This document shows, piece by piece, positions 25,097 to 34,102 of a stretch of DNA of 64,000 nt. This DNA is from CP2-2F sp034436355 (GTDB lineage: Bacteria; Chloroflexota; Anaerolineae; Aggregatilineales; UBA2796): the NCBI GenBank assembly GCA_034436355.1, contig DAOTVQ010000025.1, positions 1-64,000 of the forward strand, read 5' to 3'. Under the pieces are notes generated by a model, which worked only from the letters and a program-made list of their open reading frames with translations, was not told the DNA's origin and searched no databases. Positions within the stretch are counted from its first letter, which is position 1. Every line of letters starts with the position of its first letter. Both the position numbers and the translations under genes were made by a program.

Positions 25097-25960
25097 TCAG
25101 CCTGCCCAGTCGCGCAGATACAGAAAATCATGCCCAATGCTGCGCCGACTCAGCTTTGCCACGTTCGGCATAGTGCGCTTGAAGTGATTCATCCGCACCC
25201 GCCGCCAAACGCGCTTTACAAAGGCGAGATCAAAGCCCTGCGCAGCTGCTTCTTCCACTGTATAGCGCCCATCCACCAACAGGTAGAGCAAGCGATCTAC
25301 CTCAGCATAAGTATAGCCGAGTTCGCCTTCGTCGGTTTGCCCTGTCCACAAATCGGCGGAAGGTGCTTTGTCCAGGATGCTCTGCGGCACGCCCAGCGCC
25401 CGCGAAAGCTGCCGCACTTGCGTCTTGTATAAGTCCTCAATGGGCTGTAAGGCAGCGGCGCTATCGCCAAAGAGGGTGGAGTAGCCCAGCAGGACTTCGG
25501 TCTTGTTGCTGGTGCCGATCACCAAGCCTTTCCACGCCGCCGACTGATCATACAGCACAATCATGCGTTGGCGCGCCATGATGTTGCCTTTCCGCACGCC
25601 ATCCATATCGGGAAAGAGATCGATCAAGGGCTGCACCATCGGTGTGATCTCAACTGTGAGCGATGGCAAGCCAAGCTGATCGATCACGGCTTGCGCGTCG
25701 GTCAGGCTGCCCTCTGAGGAAGTGCGGTAAGGCATTCGGACGGCAAGCACGTTTTCTGCGCCGAGTGCTTGTGCGGCAAGGAAAGCGACCAACGCCGAGT
25801 CTATGCCGCCGCTCAGCCCGATCACAGCGCGGGAAAAGCCGACCTTCGTCACAGCATCTTGAATGAAGCCAACCATAATCTTGGTGGCGAGGTCAGTGTT
25901 GATGGTGAGCAGGGCGTCTACATCTACGCGCTGCTGTGGTTGAATAAGCGTGTTAACCAT
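25097..25960 (-). CDS. nadE: NAD+ synthase (ATP-pyrophosphatase domain)
   Basis: The enzyme amidates nicotinic acid adenine dinucleotide to NAD+. The 287-residue protein has the P-loop-like motif IGLSGGIDSALVAFLAA (near residues 43-60), then GTSNKTEVLLGY (near 150-161) and 'KAPSADLWTGQTDEGELG'. It lacks the N-terminal amidase domain of glutamine-dependent enzymes. The gene just upstream (15-base gap) encodes that domain as a separate protein, so the two probably form a glutamine-dependent complex. Confidence 0.93.
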   Translation of the reverse strand: MVNTLIQPQQRVDVDALLTINTDLATKIMVGFIQDAVTKVGFSRAVIGLSGGIDSALVAFLAAQALGAENVLAVRMPYRTSSEGSLTDAQAVIDQLGLPSLTVEITPMVQPLIDLFPDMDGVRKGNIMARQRMIVLYDQSAAWKGLVIGTSNKTEVLLGYSTLFGDSAAALQPIEDLYKTQVRQLSRALGVPQSILDKAPSADLWTGQTDEGELGYTYAEVDRLLYLLVDGRYTVEEAAAQGFDLAFVKRVWRRVRMNHFKRTMPNVAKLSRRSIGHDFLYLRDWAG

Positions 25961-25975
25961 TATCTGCTGCTCCTT

Positions 25976-26857
25976 TTAGCGTGCGCCTAGCGCTCTGTCT
26001 GGCGATTCTTCGATAATGCGTGTTAGCTCACGCGCCATAAGCCCGGTGCGCTCATCACGCAGCAGCGGTAGGCGTGTGCGCGTGCGTCGCGTTTGGTTTA
26101 GGTCAATGGTTTGAATGCAGAGCGCAGGCTCGTGCATAGGCGCTGCACAGATGATCTCGCCGTCAGGATCAATAATGGTGCTGCCGCCCCAGAAATTCAA
26201 GCCGTCCTCATAGCCAACGCGGTTGCAGTGCAGAATGTAGCTGGTGAACAGGCTGCCATACGCCTGATTGACCAACTGTACCCAGCGCGCCGAACCAAGC
26301 CGATCAGAGGCATCCAAGCCGCGACCTGGGCTTGCACTGTGGAACAGGAACAGATCGGCGCGGTCAATCCAGAGCAAATAGGGCGGCGAGGCGTGCCAAA
26401 AATCCTCACAGATCAACATGCCGAAGCGCCCAAAGCGCGTATCGAAGGCGCGCACCGCATCGCCCCATGCAAAGTAGCGCCCTTCATCAAACATGGTATA
26501 GGTTGGCAAATAGACCTTGTGATGCACATGCAGCACCTTGCCGCCCGATAGATAGGCAGCGCCGATGAAGTAGCGCGCCTGCTGATCTGTATCCACAAAG
26601 CCAACCATCAAGTCCATAGCGTGATCGCCGCTCGCCTCCAGCAGTTGGCGAAAGATCGGATTTTCCGCTGTTGGCTGCATGGCAACTTCATAAACAAGGT
26701 CTTGCAGGTTATAGCCCGTCAGCGAAAGCTCAGGGAACATCAAAAGTTGAACGCCGTGCGCTTTTGCCGCCTCAATTTGTGCCAAGTGTGTTTTCAGGTT
26801 TGCCCCTACATCGCCAATTTTGGGATAAAGCTGCGCTAGACCAACCGTGAGATACAT
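25976..26857 (-). CDS. Nitrilase-superfamily amidase paired with NadE
   Basis: The 293-residue carbon-nitrogen hydrolase has the Glu-Lys-Cys triad in MFPELSLTGYN (near 43), VHHKVYLPTYTMFDEGR (near 110-125) and MLICEDFWH (near 150). The LICEDFWH and YLPTYTMFDEGRYF motifs are characteristic of the glutaminase half of glutamine-dependent NAD synthetase. It directly precedes nadE, so its likely job is to supply ammonia to NadE by hydrolysing glutamine. In most bacteria the two halves are fused or the amidase is absent. Confidence 0.88.
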   Translation of the reverse strand: MYLTVGLAQLYPKIGDVGANLKTHLAQIEAAKAHGVQLLMFPELSLTGYNLQDLVYEVAMQPTAENPIFRQLLEASGDHAMDLMVGFVDTDQQARYFIGAAYLSGGKVLHVHHKVYLPTYTMFDEGRYFAWGDAVRAFDTRFGRFGMLICEDFWHASPPYLLWIDRADLFLFHSASPGRGLDASDRLGSARWVQLVNQAYGSLFTSYILHCNRVGYEDGLNFWGGSTIIDPDGEIICAAPMHEPALCIQTIDLNQTRRTRTRLPLLRDERTGLMARELTRIIEESPDRALGAR

Positions 26858-26942
26858 TTTCGACTCCGACCTGCGCTCTGCTCGCAGCGCCTTTTTGAAC
26901 AGGGACTATACACAATATTCTAGCGCGCTTTGATCGCTTGTG

Positions 26943-27024
26943 TTTCCCCGCAATTTGAGGGGAAATGCGCTGTGCAGCACACCCAACCTACACAAGATGC
27001 CTTCATGTGCGGTAAAATGAAGGC
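26943..27024. terminator. Two stem-loops in the nad-glycosidase gap
   Basis: TTTCCCC (26943-26949) pairs with GGGGAAA (26959-26965), and GCCTTCAT (26999-27006) pairs with ATGAAGGC (27017-27024). They lie in the 198-base gap between the divergently transcribed amidase and glycosidase genes, so they are leader or operator structures rather than terminators of either gene. The function is not clear. Confidence 0.35.
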
Positions 27025-27055
27025 GTCTCGTTGTATGCATGTATAGGAATTTGCC

Positions 27056-28390
27056 ATGCGCTTTCGACCAGTTGCAGCTATTGCGCTGCTGTTATTGGTC
27101 AGTTTTACTGCCCTTGCGCCAACCAGCGCACAGGATAACCCAACACCCACACCCTTTATCCCACCTTTCGGTTCAGTCACTGATCCACAAACGCCCACGC
27201 CGCAAATTGTGTTTGTCACCGCCACACCAGAAGCCTCACCCACACCACAGCCACCCGCCCAACCTACCTTGCCGCCACTGCCCATGCTCAATGCTGAATT
27301 AATGGGCATTCAGGCATACGCCAACGTGGAGATTGATGGCTGGCAGCTTCTGGTAGATCGAGCGCAGTTTATGCAGTTGCGCTGGATCAAGACTCAGGTG
27401 AACTGGCGTGAGATGGAGCCAGCACCGGGTGAGTTCACGCAAGTTTTCAGCGTCATCCGCGATAACCTGATCTATGCAGGCAGGCGCGGCTTCAAGATCA
27501 TGATCAGCATTGTGAACGCACCTGATTGGGCGCGCCCGCCTGAGGCACGCGGGCAGCTTGAAGGTCCGCCCAGCGATCCGAACGCCTACGCCGCCTTCAT
27601 CGGCACACTGCTGGATAACTGGGGGACGGATTTCATTCACGCCATTGAGATTTGGAACGAACCAAATCTGATTCGTGAGTGGACGGGCGCACCCAAAGGC
27701 GGCGTAACCTACAAGCGCTACTTCGATGCTGCCTATCAAGCCATTCGGCAGCGCTCTAGCGAGATTGTGGTGCTGACGGCAGGCTTAGCGCCAGCGGGCG
27801 ATACCGCCGATGGCTCAGTCAATGATCGCGTTTGGTTGCGTGAACTCTACAGCGCCGGCTTGCCAGTTAACGATCCAAACTTCGGCATTGGCATCCACCC
27901 TTATGGCTGGGCAAATGCGCCGGATGCGCGCTGCTGCGCCAATCCTTCGCAAGGGTGGGACGATCAGCGCGTCTTCTTCTTCCTCGATACGATTGAGGAT
28001 TACCGCAACATCATGCTAGAGTTTGGTCACGGCAGTGGCAAACTGTGGGCAACTGAGTTCGGTTGGGCGAGCTTTGAAAACTTGCGCTACCGCGATCACG
28101 TCGCAGGACCACTTGCCATTCCGCCAACTGAGCCAGCACTTGGCTGGATGAATCGGTTGAACGAGGCACAGCAGGCGCAGTACATCATGCGCGCCTTTGA
28201 GTTGGCACAAAGCGGCGATTTGGCGTCATTCATGGGCCCGATGATTCTGTGGAATTTGAACTTTGCCTCTCTGGAAGGCTATATCAACGACGGCGCGCCA
28301 AGTCTGCCGGAAGCAGGCTTCAGCGTGCTGAACAGCGACTGGGCAATCCGCCCGATCTATATTTACCTCAGCCAGTCAGCGCGCCGCTAG
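27056..28390 (+). CDS. Secreted clan-A glycoside hydrolase-like protein
   Basis: The 444-residue protein has a signal peptide (1-25), a Pro/Thr-rich linker (28-75) and a TIM-barrel domain. The pattern AIEIWNEPNL (near 195-205) supplies the acid/base Glu of clan A glycosidases, and LWATEFGWAS (near 330-340) supplies the nucleophile Glu. Together they resemble GH39/GH5-type enzymes. The substrate is not evident. It is likely secreted or surface-tethered. The gene stands alone between the nad genes and tRNA-Asp. Confidence 0.8.
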   Translation: MRFRPVAAIALLLLVSFTALAPTSAQDNPTPTPFIPPFGSVTDPQTPTPQIVFVTATPEASPTPQPPAQPTLPPLPMLNAELMGIQAYANVEIDGWQLLVDRAQFMQLRWIKTQVNWREMEPAPGEFTQVFSVIRDNLIYAGRRGFKIMISIVNAPDWARPPEARGQLEGPPSDPNAYAAFIGTLLDNWGTDFIHAIEIWNEPNLIREWTGAPKGGVTYKRYFDAAYQAIRQRSSEIVVLTAGLAPAGDTADGSVNDRVWLRELYSAGLPVNDPNFGIGIHPYGWANAPDARCCANPSQGWDDQRVFFFLDTIEDYRNIMLEFGHGSGKLWATEFGWASFENLRYRDHVAGPLAIPPTEPALGWMNRLNEAQQAQYIMRAFELAQSGDLASFMGPMILWNLNFASLEGYINDGAPSLPEAGFSVLNSDWAIRPIYIYLSQSARR

Positions 28391-28395
28391 AAGAT

Positions 28396-28428
28396 CAGCG
28401 CGCTCCTGCCTTGCTCAGAAGCGCGCTG
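28396..28428 (+). terminator. Stem-loop after the glycosidase gene
   Basis: CAGCGCGCT (28396-28404) and AGCGCGCTG (28420-28428) form a perfect 9-bp stem starting 6 bases after the stop. There is no T tract, so terminator function is inferred from position. Confidence 0.5.
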
Positions 28429-28534
28429 CCACTTAAAGCTTGCTCATGCAAACCTCGCATAGAGTTCCAAAGGTAACGCAGCAAAGGCGTGGCTGCAAAT
28501 CGCACACTTCACACCGCCTCTACCAAGTTGACCC

Positions 28535-28563
28535 TTGCGCGCCATCCAACTTTCCGCTATAGT
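28535..28563 (+). promoter_or_regulatory. Promoter of tRNA-Asp
   Basis: TTGCGC (28535-28540) and TATAGT (28558-28563) are separated by 17 bases. The -10 ends 23 bases before the tRNA 5' end. A short hairpin TTGCT-CA-AGCAA (28572-28583) precedes the mature tRNA. Confidence 0.6.
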
Positions 28564-28586
28564 TGTATGCGTTGCTCAAGCAACAA

Positions 28587-28659
28587 GGGCTCGTGGTGTA
28601 GTGGTTAACACGCCGGCCTGTCAAGCCGGAGATCGCGGGTTCGAGACCCGTCGGGCCCG
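28587..28659 (+). tRNA. tRNA-Asp (GTC)
   Basis: The acceptor arm GGGCTCG pairs with CGGGCCC (one G-U), with a G discriminator. The anticodon stem CCGGC / GCCGG encloses the loop CTGTCAA, giving anticodon GTC (Asp). The T arm GCGGG-TTCGAGA-CCCGT is normal. No CCA is encoded. A TspO-like gene ends 46 bases downstream on the other strand, and no attachment-site repeat was seen. Confidence 0.97.
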
Positions 28660-28705
28660 AACAGCAGCGTGCTGCAATCTAAATCAGGTTGCAGCACGTT
28701 GTGTT

Positions 28706-29488
28706 TTAGGCAGCCACTGCACGCCGTCCACCAAGAATTTGCAGGGCAACCACTACGCCGATCCCAGCAGCGGCAAGTCCGGCTGCCAGCGCGACTGTTG
28801 CCACATTTGGATAGCGCACCACAATCCCGATCAGCGCCCAAATCACCACCAGCGCATAGGCAATATCACGCCGCCGTACCACCATCAGCACCGTGATAAA
28901 GGTTGCCACTGCCACCATGATAGCTGCCCACAGCTCACCGCCAATGCCAAAGCCTGTCCAGCCGCTGTCAAAGAGTACATAGGCGACGTTGGCGACGGTT
29001 GCCACTGTGATCCAGCCCAGATAGATGCTGAAGGGAATGTGCGCTGCCCAACGTACTTGCGCGGAGACGGGCTGAATGCCGATCTCCTGAATGAGGTAGA
29101 TTCTGAGCAGTGATCCCAGCAACACCAACATGGCAAGCGTGCTAAGGGCAAACTGCTCGTTCAGGAACAGCACCAACCAGACCATGTTTGCAAGGCAGCT
29201 GAGCACAAACAGCCCGCCGACTTGCGTCATACGCGGATTAAAGCGCCCACTTGTGCTGTGGTAGACCACGAACGCACCAATGCCAATATAGATAACGCCC
29301 CAGATGGCAAACACATAGCCCGCGGGCAGGAAGTAGATCGGATAGCGTTCACCTACTTCCGCCACTGTGCGCGGAAAGAGCGTTAGGTTAAAGGCTGCCG
29401 CGCCCTGTGACAGGAAGTTCATGACCAAGGTGGCAAGAAATGCCACAATCACGGCGATATGCCGCAGGCTGAAGGCTGTTGTTTTCAT
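28706..29488 (-). CDS. TspO/MBR-related membrane protein
   Basis: The 260-residue integral membrane protein has about seven predicted helices. It carries the TspO/MBR-like signature PAGYVFAIWGVIYIG (near residues 56-70). At 260 residues it is longer than classical TspO (about 160) and belongs to the extended 'tryptophan-rich sensory protein' group. Porphyrin or lipid binding is known for TspO, but the role of the long form is not established. The gene ends next to tRNA-Asp. Confidence 0.75.
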   Translation of the reverse strand: MKTTAFSLRHIAVIVAFLATLVMNFLSQGAAAFNLTLFPRTVAEVGERYPIYFLPAGYVFAIWGVIYIGIGAFVVYHSTSGRFNPRMTQVGGLFVLSCLANMVWLVLFLNEQFALSTLAMLVLLGSLLRIYLIQEIGIQPVSAQVRWAAHIPFSIYLGWITVATVANVAYVLFDSGWTGFGIGGELWAAIMVAVATFITVLMVVRRRDIAYALVVIWALIGIVVRYPNVATVALAAGLAAAGIGVVVALQILGGRRAVAA

Positions 29489-29576
29489 AATACACGCCTT
29501 TCAATATAACATAATTCCATTGTAGCATAGGTTATTGGGATACGCCTGTGCAGCGGGGCGGAAGAGATGTTCGAAG

Positions 29577-29600
29577 TCCCGCCCTGCGTGCGGGGCGGGA
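29577..29600 (-). terminator. GGGCGGGA hairpin
   Basis: TCCCGCCC (29577-29584), an 8-base loop, and GGGCGGGA (29593-29600) lie 78 bases after the stop of the small secreted protein gene, read on the minus strand. The stretch 29489-29677 holds nothing else. It is one of a family of similar hairpins in this window. Confidence 0.5.
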
Positions 29601-29677
29601 TTTAGGGTGGGGTAAATGCCACTGTTGCCTTCTCAGCCCGCAAGCAAAGAAAGGCGATCAAAGGGGTGTATCACAGC

Positions 29678-30163
29678 CTAACGGCTGAACAAAACAGCCA
29701 CCGTAATTTCATCTTCAGTAATGCTTACACTCTCAACGGTGTAGCGCCCGCGCACCTTGCTATCAATGTAGCGCTTCACAGCGTCTTCGATGGCGCGCTT
29801 GGCGGTGCTGTTGAGTGTGGCAAGCTGCGCCGCTGTTAGGGGCGTGCCGCCCACAGTGGCACTCGTCGCCTTCCATGTTAGCCGCCCATTACTAATAACG
29901 GGCTGCCACGTCGAAACAGTATCCAGCGTCAGGCGTCCATAGCTAACTTTCGCCTTGACCACAGCTTGATCTCTCTGCAAATCTACGCTGACGTTGCTCA
30001 CAAAGCGGCGCACATTGGCAGGCAACCGATAGGCATTGATGTCTTTTTCGGTGATGGTGTAGGTGACACGGCTTTGGGCATGGGCAGGTGCAGCAGGTAA
30101 GGCGAGAACGATCAGCGCAGCGATGAGGATGAGCGCAGTTGTTAAACGGAAGAAGTGGTTCAT
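29678..30163 (-). CDS. Small secreted protein of unknown function
   Basis: The 161-residue protein has a clear signal peptide (1-29, cleavage after AHA). The mature part is a mixed alpha/beta domain with paired strands and a central helix (about 110-135, with TAKRAIEDAVKRYI), ending in two strands. The arrangement faintly resembles the LmeA/DUF2993 group of lipid-binding proteins, which I cannot confirm. It lies downstream of a DUF3352 gene with a hairpin between them. Confidence 0.75.
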   Translation of the reverse strand: MNHFFRLTTALILIAALIVLALPAAPAHAQSRVTYTITEKDINAYRLPANVRRFVSNVSVDLQRDQAVVKAKVSYGRLTLDTVSTWQPVISNGRLTWKATSATVGGTPLTAAQLATLNSTAKRAIEDAVKRYIDSKVRGRYTVESVSITEDEITVAVLFSR

Positions 30164-30187
30164 TATCTACAACTCCCTAAACTGAAT

Positions 30188-30206
30188 AGGGCGGAAAATC
30201 CGCCCT
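30188..30206 (-). terminator. GGGCGGA hairpin between two secreted-protein genes
   Basis: AGGGCGGA, loop AAA, TCCGCCCT form a perfect 8-bp stem in the 57-base gap between the DUF3352 gene and the small secreted protein. It is a likely terminator or attenuator. Confidence 0.55.
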
Positions 30207-30220
30207 GTGCGATAGAAAGG

Positions 30221-32032
30221 TTATTCAGGCAGCGTTAGCACTAAACGCGACACCTGATAATCACCATTCAAGGCAACGCTGATCGAGCTGCTGCTGAGCA
30301 GTGGCGCAAACAACTGCCCAAAGAAGCGCGTCTGGCGAAACTGGCTGAGTTCCTGGCGTGGATCAGGCGTGGCAGGTGCTTGCGGCGTGCCGCTTAGGTC
30401 ACCGATGATGCGCGAGAAAGTGCGTCCCGTTATCACATCTTGCAACGCAATGAACTCTGCCGCTAGGTTGATCGTATCCGTCCCCATATACCAAATTTGG
30501 TTGGCATTGGGCAGGGCATACTTCATCGCTTCCTCGTAGCCGAGTGCGGCAGTCAAACCTGCTGTGCCACTGGTGATGTGATCGGCAGCCGCTTTGGTGG
30601 CGAAGTAAAAGACAGAGTCGTTCGCGCCAAGCACCAATTCAATTGGTGTGCTGAGGTTCGGCACATCTAGGGCAATTGTCAGCGCGCCGTCCCCTTTGGT
30701 CAGGGTGACGTTAGGCGCATCTTGCAGCGCACGTTCTAGCGCAGTGCCGAGCGAACTGACTATGTTGGCAGCCTTTGCAGCGTCGGTTGCTTCAATGATC
30801 AAGCCGAAGTTGTAGCCGACAAATGGCACAGGAGTGTCGGGATCAATCGCCGCCTCCAACAGCGAGTTGGCTTGCGGTGTGTAGGCAACAAACAAGGCAA
30901 AATCGCCCGTCATCCAGCTTAGGATGTCCTCATTGAGGTCAAGCCCAGTCAGCATCTGCACCGCGCCTTCAATCTGACGCAAGCCGCGTTCAAGGTCTTC
31001 CACACCAAGCCCTTGACTCTCCATGCTTGAGCGAAGAGCAGTCAGGACAACATCATAGAGTCCCTTCAAGTTCCTAGTCTGGATGGAGAGGATCGTATCA
31101 GCGGGCATATAGGCAGCAAAGGTTGGGTTGGTCGGCGAAGTGAGGTCAACGTCGCCGTAGAGCGCCTCAACGGTGTTAGGCACGGCAGTATCCAACACCA
31201 AAGAGCGCTCATCAAGGATGGTTGCACCGAATGCTATCGGCACGAAAGAAGCTGCTAACAATTCGCGCTGAGCAGGTGGCATCATCATCTCAAAGGTGCT
31301 TTGCAGGCTGGCAAAGTTGAGGTAGGCAAGGATGTTGTAGCCTTCAGCCGGCAGCGCGCCAGCGGTGGTAGTGAAGTCGGGATTGCTGTTCAACTTGGCA
31401 TCACGAGAGAGCGTGGCGCTGATGGTAGCTGTGTTGCCAAGCATAAACAGATCGTTGGTCACACGCACCGCAACAGGCAGCCCATTAGCATCCTCGTAAT
31501 CAGTGAAATCGGCGGTGCTGTTCTTGGTATAGCCGCTAGGTGGTGCGAGGCGCTCAAAGAGTGCTTCTGCTGCGGCGCGGTCAGTAATCTGAAGAACCAA
31601 CAGAAATTCAGTTTCGGAATCGTTGCTGCGGTCAGTATCCAACAGCTTATCCAAGCTGCCAATGGCAAAGGCACCGTTATCGCCAAGCCAAGCGCGCACT
31701 GTGCTTTGGAAATCGCCACCGAGTGGCTGTGTGGCTTGGTCAAGCAGTTGCATCAGAGAAATCGAAGGTGCCACACCTTGCGGCAGCTTTGCCAGAATCT
31801 TTTGCAACACACCATCCAGTGCTTGGATGTAGCCGTCATCCGTGCGGAAACCAACAAAAACAGAGGCATTGTTCGGCATGAGCGCCGCCAATGTATCAAC
31901 ATCTGCCTGTGCAAGCAGGGTTGCTGTGTTCGGCGCACGCTCTGCAGCAAGGTTGGCAGAGGGTGCTGCCAAGCCAACGGCGAGCGCGGCAACCAGCAAG
32001 GATGCCCAGAGAAACTTAGTCAAGCGAATCAT
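30221..32032 (-). CDS. DUF3352 domain secreted protein
   Basis: The 603-residue protein has a signal peptide (1-29). A DUF3352-like body follows, opening with MPNNASVFVGFRTDDGY and containing repeated domains of the pattern 'FLVLQITDRAAAEALFERL' (key part AAAEALFERL) and later 'GLIIEATDAAKAANIVSSL'. These proteins occur as secreted, often abundant proteins in Cyanobacteria and Chloroflexota. Their function is unknown. The ATG at 32032 is preferred because it opens the signal peptide and has GAGGTG upstream; a longer frame to 32101 adds unrelated residues. A perfect TATAAT (32075-32070, minus strand) lies about 40 bases upstream. It diverges from the kinase gene. Confidence 0.8.
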   Translation of the reverse strand: MIRLTKFLWASLLVAALAVGLAAPSANLAAERAPNTATLLAQADVDTLAALMPNNASVFVGFRTDDGYIQALDGVLQKILAKLPQGVAPSISLMQLLDQATQPLGGDFQSTVRAWLGDNGAFAIGSLDKLLDTDRSNDSETEFLLVLQITDRAAAEALFERLAPPSGYTKNSTADFTDYEDANGLPVAVRVTNDLFMLGNTATISATLSRDAKLNSNPDFTTTAGALPAEGYNILAYLNFASLQSTFEMMMPPAQRELLAASFVPIAFGATILDERSLVLDTAVPNTVEALYGDVDLTSPTNPTFAAYMPADTILSIQTRNLKGLYDVVLTALRSSMESQGLGVEDLERGLRQIEGAVQMLTGLDLNEDILSWMTGDFALFVAYTPQANSLLEAAIDPDTPVPFVGYNFGLIIEATDAAKAANIVSSLGTALERALQDAPNVTLTKGDGALTIALDVPNLSTPIELVLGANDSVFYFATKAAADHITSGTAGLTAALGYEEAMKYALPNANQIWYMGTDTINLAAEFIALQDVITGRTFSRIIGDLSGTPQAPATPDPRQELSQFRQTRFFGQLFAPLLSSSSISVALNGDYQVSRLVLTLPE

Positions 32033-32069
32033 ACACACCTCGAAGTTCGTGTATATACATCCATTGGTC

Positions 32070-32075
32070 ATTATA
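32070..32075 (-). promoter_or_regulatory. -10 element for the DUF3352 gene
   Basis: A consensus TATAAT on the minus strand lies 38 bases from the start at 32032. No good -35 is visible. The palindrome TGTATATACA (about 32050-32059) lies in the leader and could be an operator. Confidence 0.45.
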
Positions 32076-32249
32076 CGCCTAAGGTGAGTTAAGAGTTGCA
32101 AACAGTGTAAAAATTTTTACAACCTGAAAGATTGATTCGGCGTATGGCATCTATAGCAGCACATCAGCAGCGCGTTAAATCGCCTTTCAGTGTACAATTG
32201 AAGATAACGCACGGTGCTGAGCAGAGAAAGCAGTGAGGATGGCAGGGCT

Positions 32250-34070
32250 ATGGTAGATTTACTTGGCACGCGGCTGAACCGCTATGAAATCCGTCAGCGT
32301 GTTGGTAAAGGCGGCATGGCGGCAGTCTATAAGGCGTGGGATACCAATCTAGAGCGTTGGGTTGCCATCAAGGTGCTGCATACCTACCTCTCGGATGATA
32401 AAGACTTCAAGCAGCGTTTTGAGCGGGAGGCGAAGCTGATCGCCAGTTTGAATCACCCCAATATTGTGCAGGTCTACGATTTTGATACGATAGAACGTGA
32501 TGGCGAAACAGTCTACTACATGGTGATGACCTATGTGGAAGGGCAAACGCTGCGCCAACTGATGGAAAGCCGCCGTGAACGCGGCGAACGTCTGAGCCTT
32601 GCCGAAGTGGGCGCCGTCATGCGCGGCGTGTGCAGTGGGCTTGCCTACGCGCACAAGCGTGGCATGGTGCATCGGGATGTGACGCCGGGCAATATCTTAT
32701 TCAACGCCGAAGGGCAGCCCGTGCTGGCGGATTTTGGCATCGCACGCCTTGTGGAAGGTGCGCGCATTACGCGCAGCGGCACCACCAGCGGCACGCCGAT
32801 CTATATGTCGCCCGAACAAAGCACCGGCAGCGAGAGTGATCACCGCGCTGACATTTACTCATTAGGCGTGATCTTGTTTGAGCTGCTCAGCGGCAAAGCG
32901 CCCTACGACGGCGACAGCACCGTTGCCATCCTGATGAAGCACGTGAACGATCCGATCCCGACTGTGACCGAGCTTGTGCCAAGCCTGCCCGCCGATGCAG
33001 ACGCTGTGATCGCCCGTGCGCTTGCCAAAAATGCAGAGGACCGCTATCAGACGGTGGAAGCCTTCTTGCAAGATGTTGAGGTGCGTATTCTTGGCAAAGA
33101 GGTAAGCCTGCTGAGTGCCTCAACCATCATTATAGAGGCTGCCAAACCGCGCAGTGGCAACACCACCCGAATGCCCCTCCAAACCGAGCTGATGTCTAAT
33201 CTGCCCGATAAACCAATACGCTTTTGGTCACCACCACTGATCACGCTGCTCTTTGCGCTCACCGTGCTGATCCTCATCCTGCTGCCAAGCCGCTTATTGC
33301 CAACCTTGCCACCAGAACCAACCTTTCCCTTAGTGGTGCCACCCATCACCACCAAACAGTTTGCACCTTCTATGACGCGCGGACCGATTGAGTTCGTAGA
33401 GACTTTCGAAGGTGAACGCGACTATGCATGGGACATCACCACCAATAATCCTGATATCTACCGCAACGTTGAGCGCCGCGTTGAGACAATCATCGAGGGC
33501 GGGCAAAGCACCCGCATCCAGACAGGCTTCTACCGCATTCGGCATACCTTGCGTGCGACAGCGCTCACCAGCTTATTCGATCCCGAGGGGCATAGCTTCT
33601 CCACCCAATATGTCTATGAGGCTGATCTAACACTTTCCACTGACGGGCAGCGTGAGAGCGCCGCGGGCATCGTCTTTCGCTATCGCAACGATGATCAATA
33701 TTACGTTTTTGCGGTCAATGGCGCAGGGCAAGTCAGCCTGTGGGTGCGCGCAGACGGCGAATGGACAGAATTGCGCGGCATGGATGAAAAGTGGACGACC
33801 GTCGAAGCGGCAAAGCCCGCCGGCGAGTTGAATCGGCTGCGTTTGGTGGATAATCGGCGCACACTGCAAGGCTACATCAACGATGTGCTTGTGATCGAAG
33901 TAAACGTCGAGCCGAAGTGGGAAAGCGGCGCGATTGGCATTTACCTTGCCACCACACAATCGCGGGTGCCAAACCCGCTGGCAGAGGTCGTTGTGGAACG
34001 CTTCAGTGCCAAAGAGTTACGCCGCGCAACCGCAACACCAACTCCCACAGCCACTGCCTTCAATAGTTAA
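32250..34070 (+). CDS. Ser/Thr protein kinase with extracellular lectin-like domain
   Basis: The 606-residue membrane kinase has a Hanks-type domain at residues 10-275. The glycine loop is GKGGMAAVY (19-27), the ATP lysine K41, the catalytic loop HRDVTPGN (141-148), DFG 161-163, and the SPEQ segment at 187-190. The position normally held by Lys in HRDxKPxN is Thr145. One membrane helix is at about 329-349. The extracellular part (about 390-590) is a LamG/DUF1080-like beta sandwich (GIVFRYRNDDQYYVFAVNG), the same type as in the lipoprotein at 20122. ATG 32250 is preferred over GTG 32214, which has no ribosome site. It is likely a surface sensor. No PASTA repeats. Confidence 0.9.
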   Translation: MVDLLGTRLNRYEIRQRVGKGGMAAVYKAWDTNLERWVAIKVLHTYLSDDKDFKQRFEREAKLIASLNHPNIVQVYDFDTIERDGETVYYMVMTYVEGQTLRQLMESRRERGERLSLAEVGAVMRGVCSGLAYAHKRGMVHRDVTPGNILFNAEGQPVLADFGIARLVEGARITRSGTTSGTPIYMSPEQSTGSESDHRADIYSLGVILFELLSGKAPYDGDSTVAILMKHVNDPIPTVTELVPSLPADADAVIARALAKNAEDRYQTVEAFLQDVEVRILGKEVSLLSASTIIIEAAKPRSGNTTRMPLQTELMSNLPDKPIRFWSPPLITLLFALTVLILILLPSRLLPTLPPEPTFPLVVPPITTKQFAPSMTRGPIEFVETFEGERDYAWDITTNNPDIYRNVERRVETIIEGGQSTRIQTGFYRIRHTLRATALTSLFDPEGHSFSTQYVYEADLTLSTDGQRESAAGIVFRYRNDDQYYVFAVNGAGQVSLWVRADGEWTELRGMDEKWTTVEAAKPAGELNRLRLVDNRRTLQGYINDVLVIEVNVEPKWESGAIGIYLATTQSRVPNPLAEVVVERFSAKELRRATATPTPTATAFNS

Positions 34071-34102
34071 ATGGCGGCGTGCTTCAGGTTACATGGCTGC
34101 CC

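Noticed and set aside
28587..29600. tRNA-Asp as an integration site
   Set aside because: No copy of the tRNA 3' end and no integrase gene are visible within several kilobases; the neighbours look ordinary.
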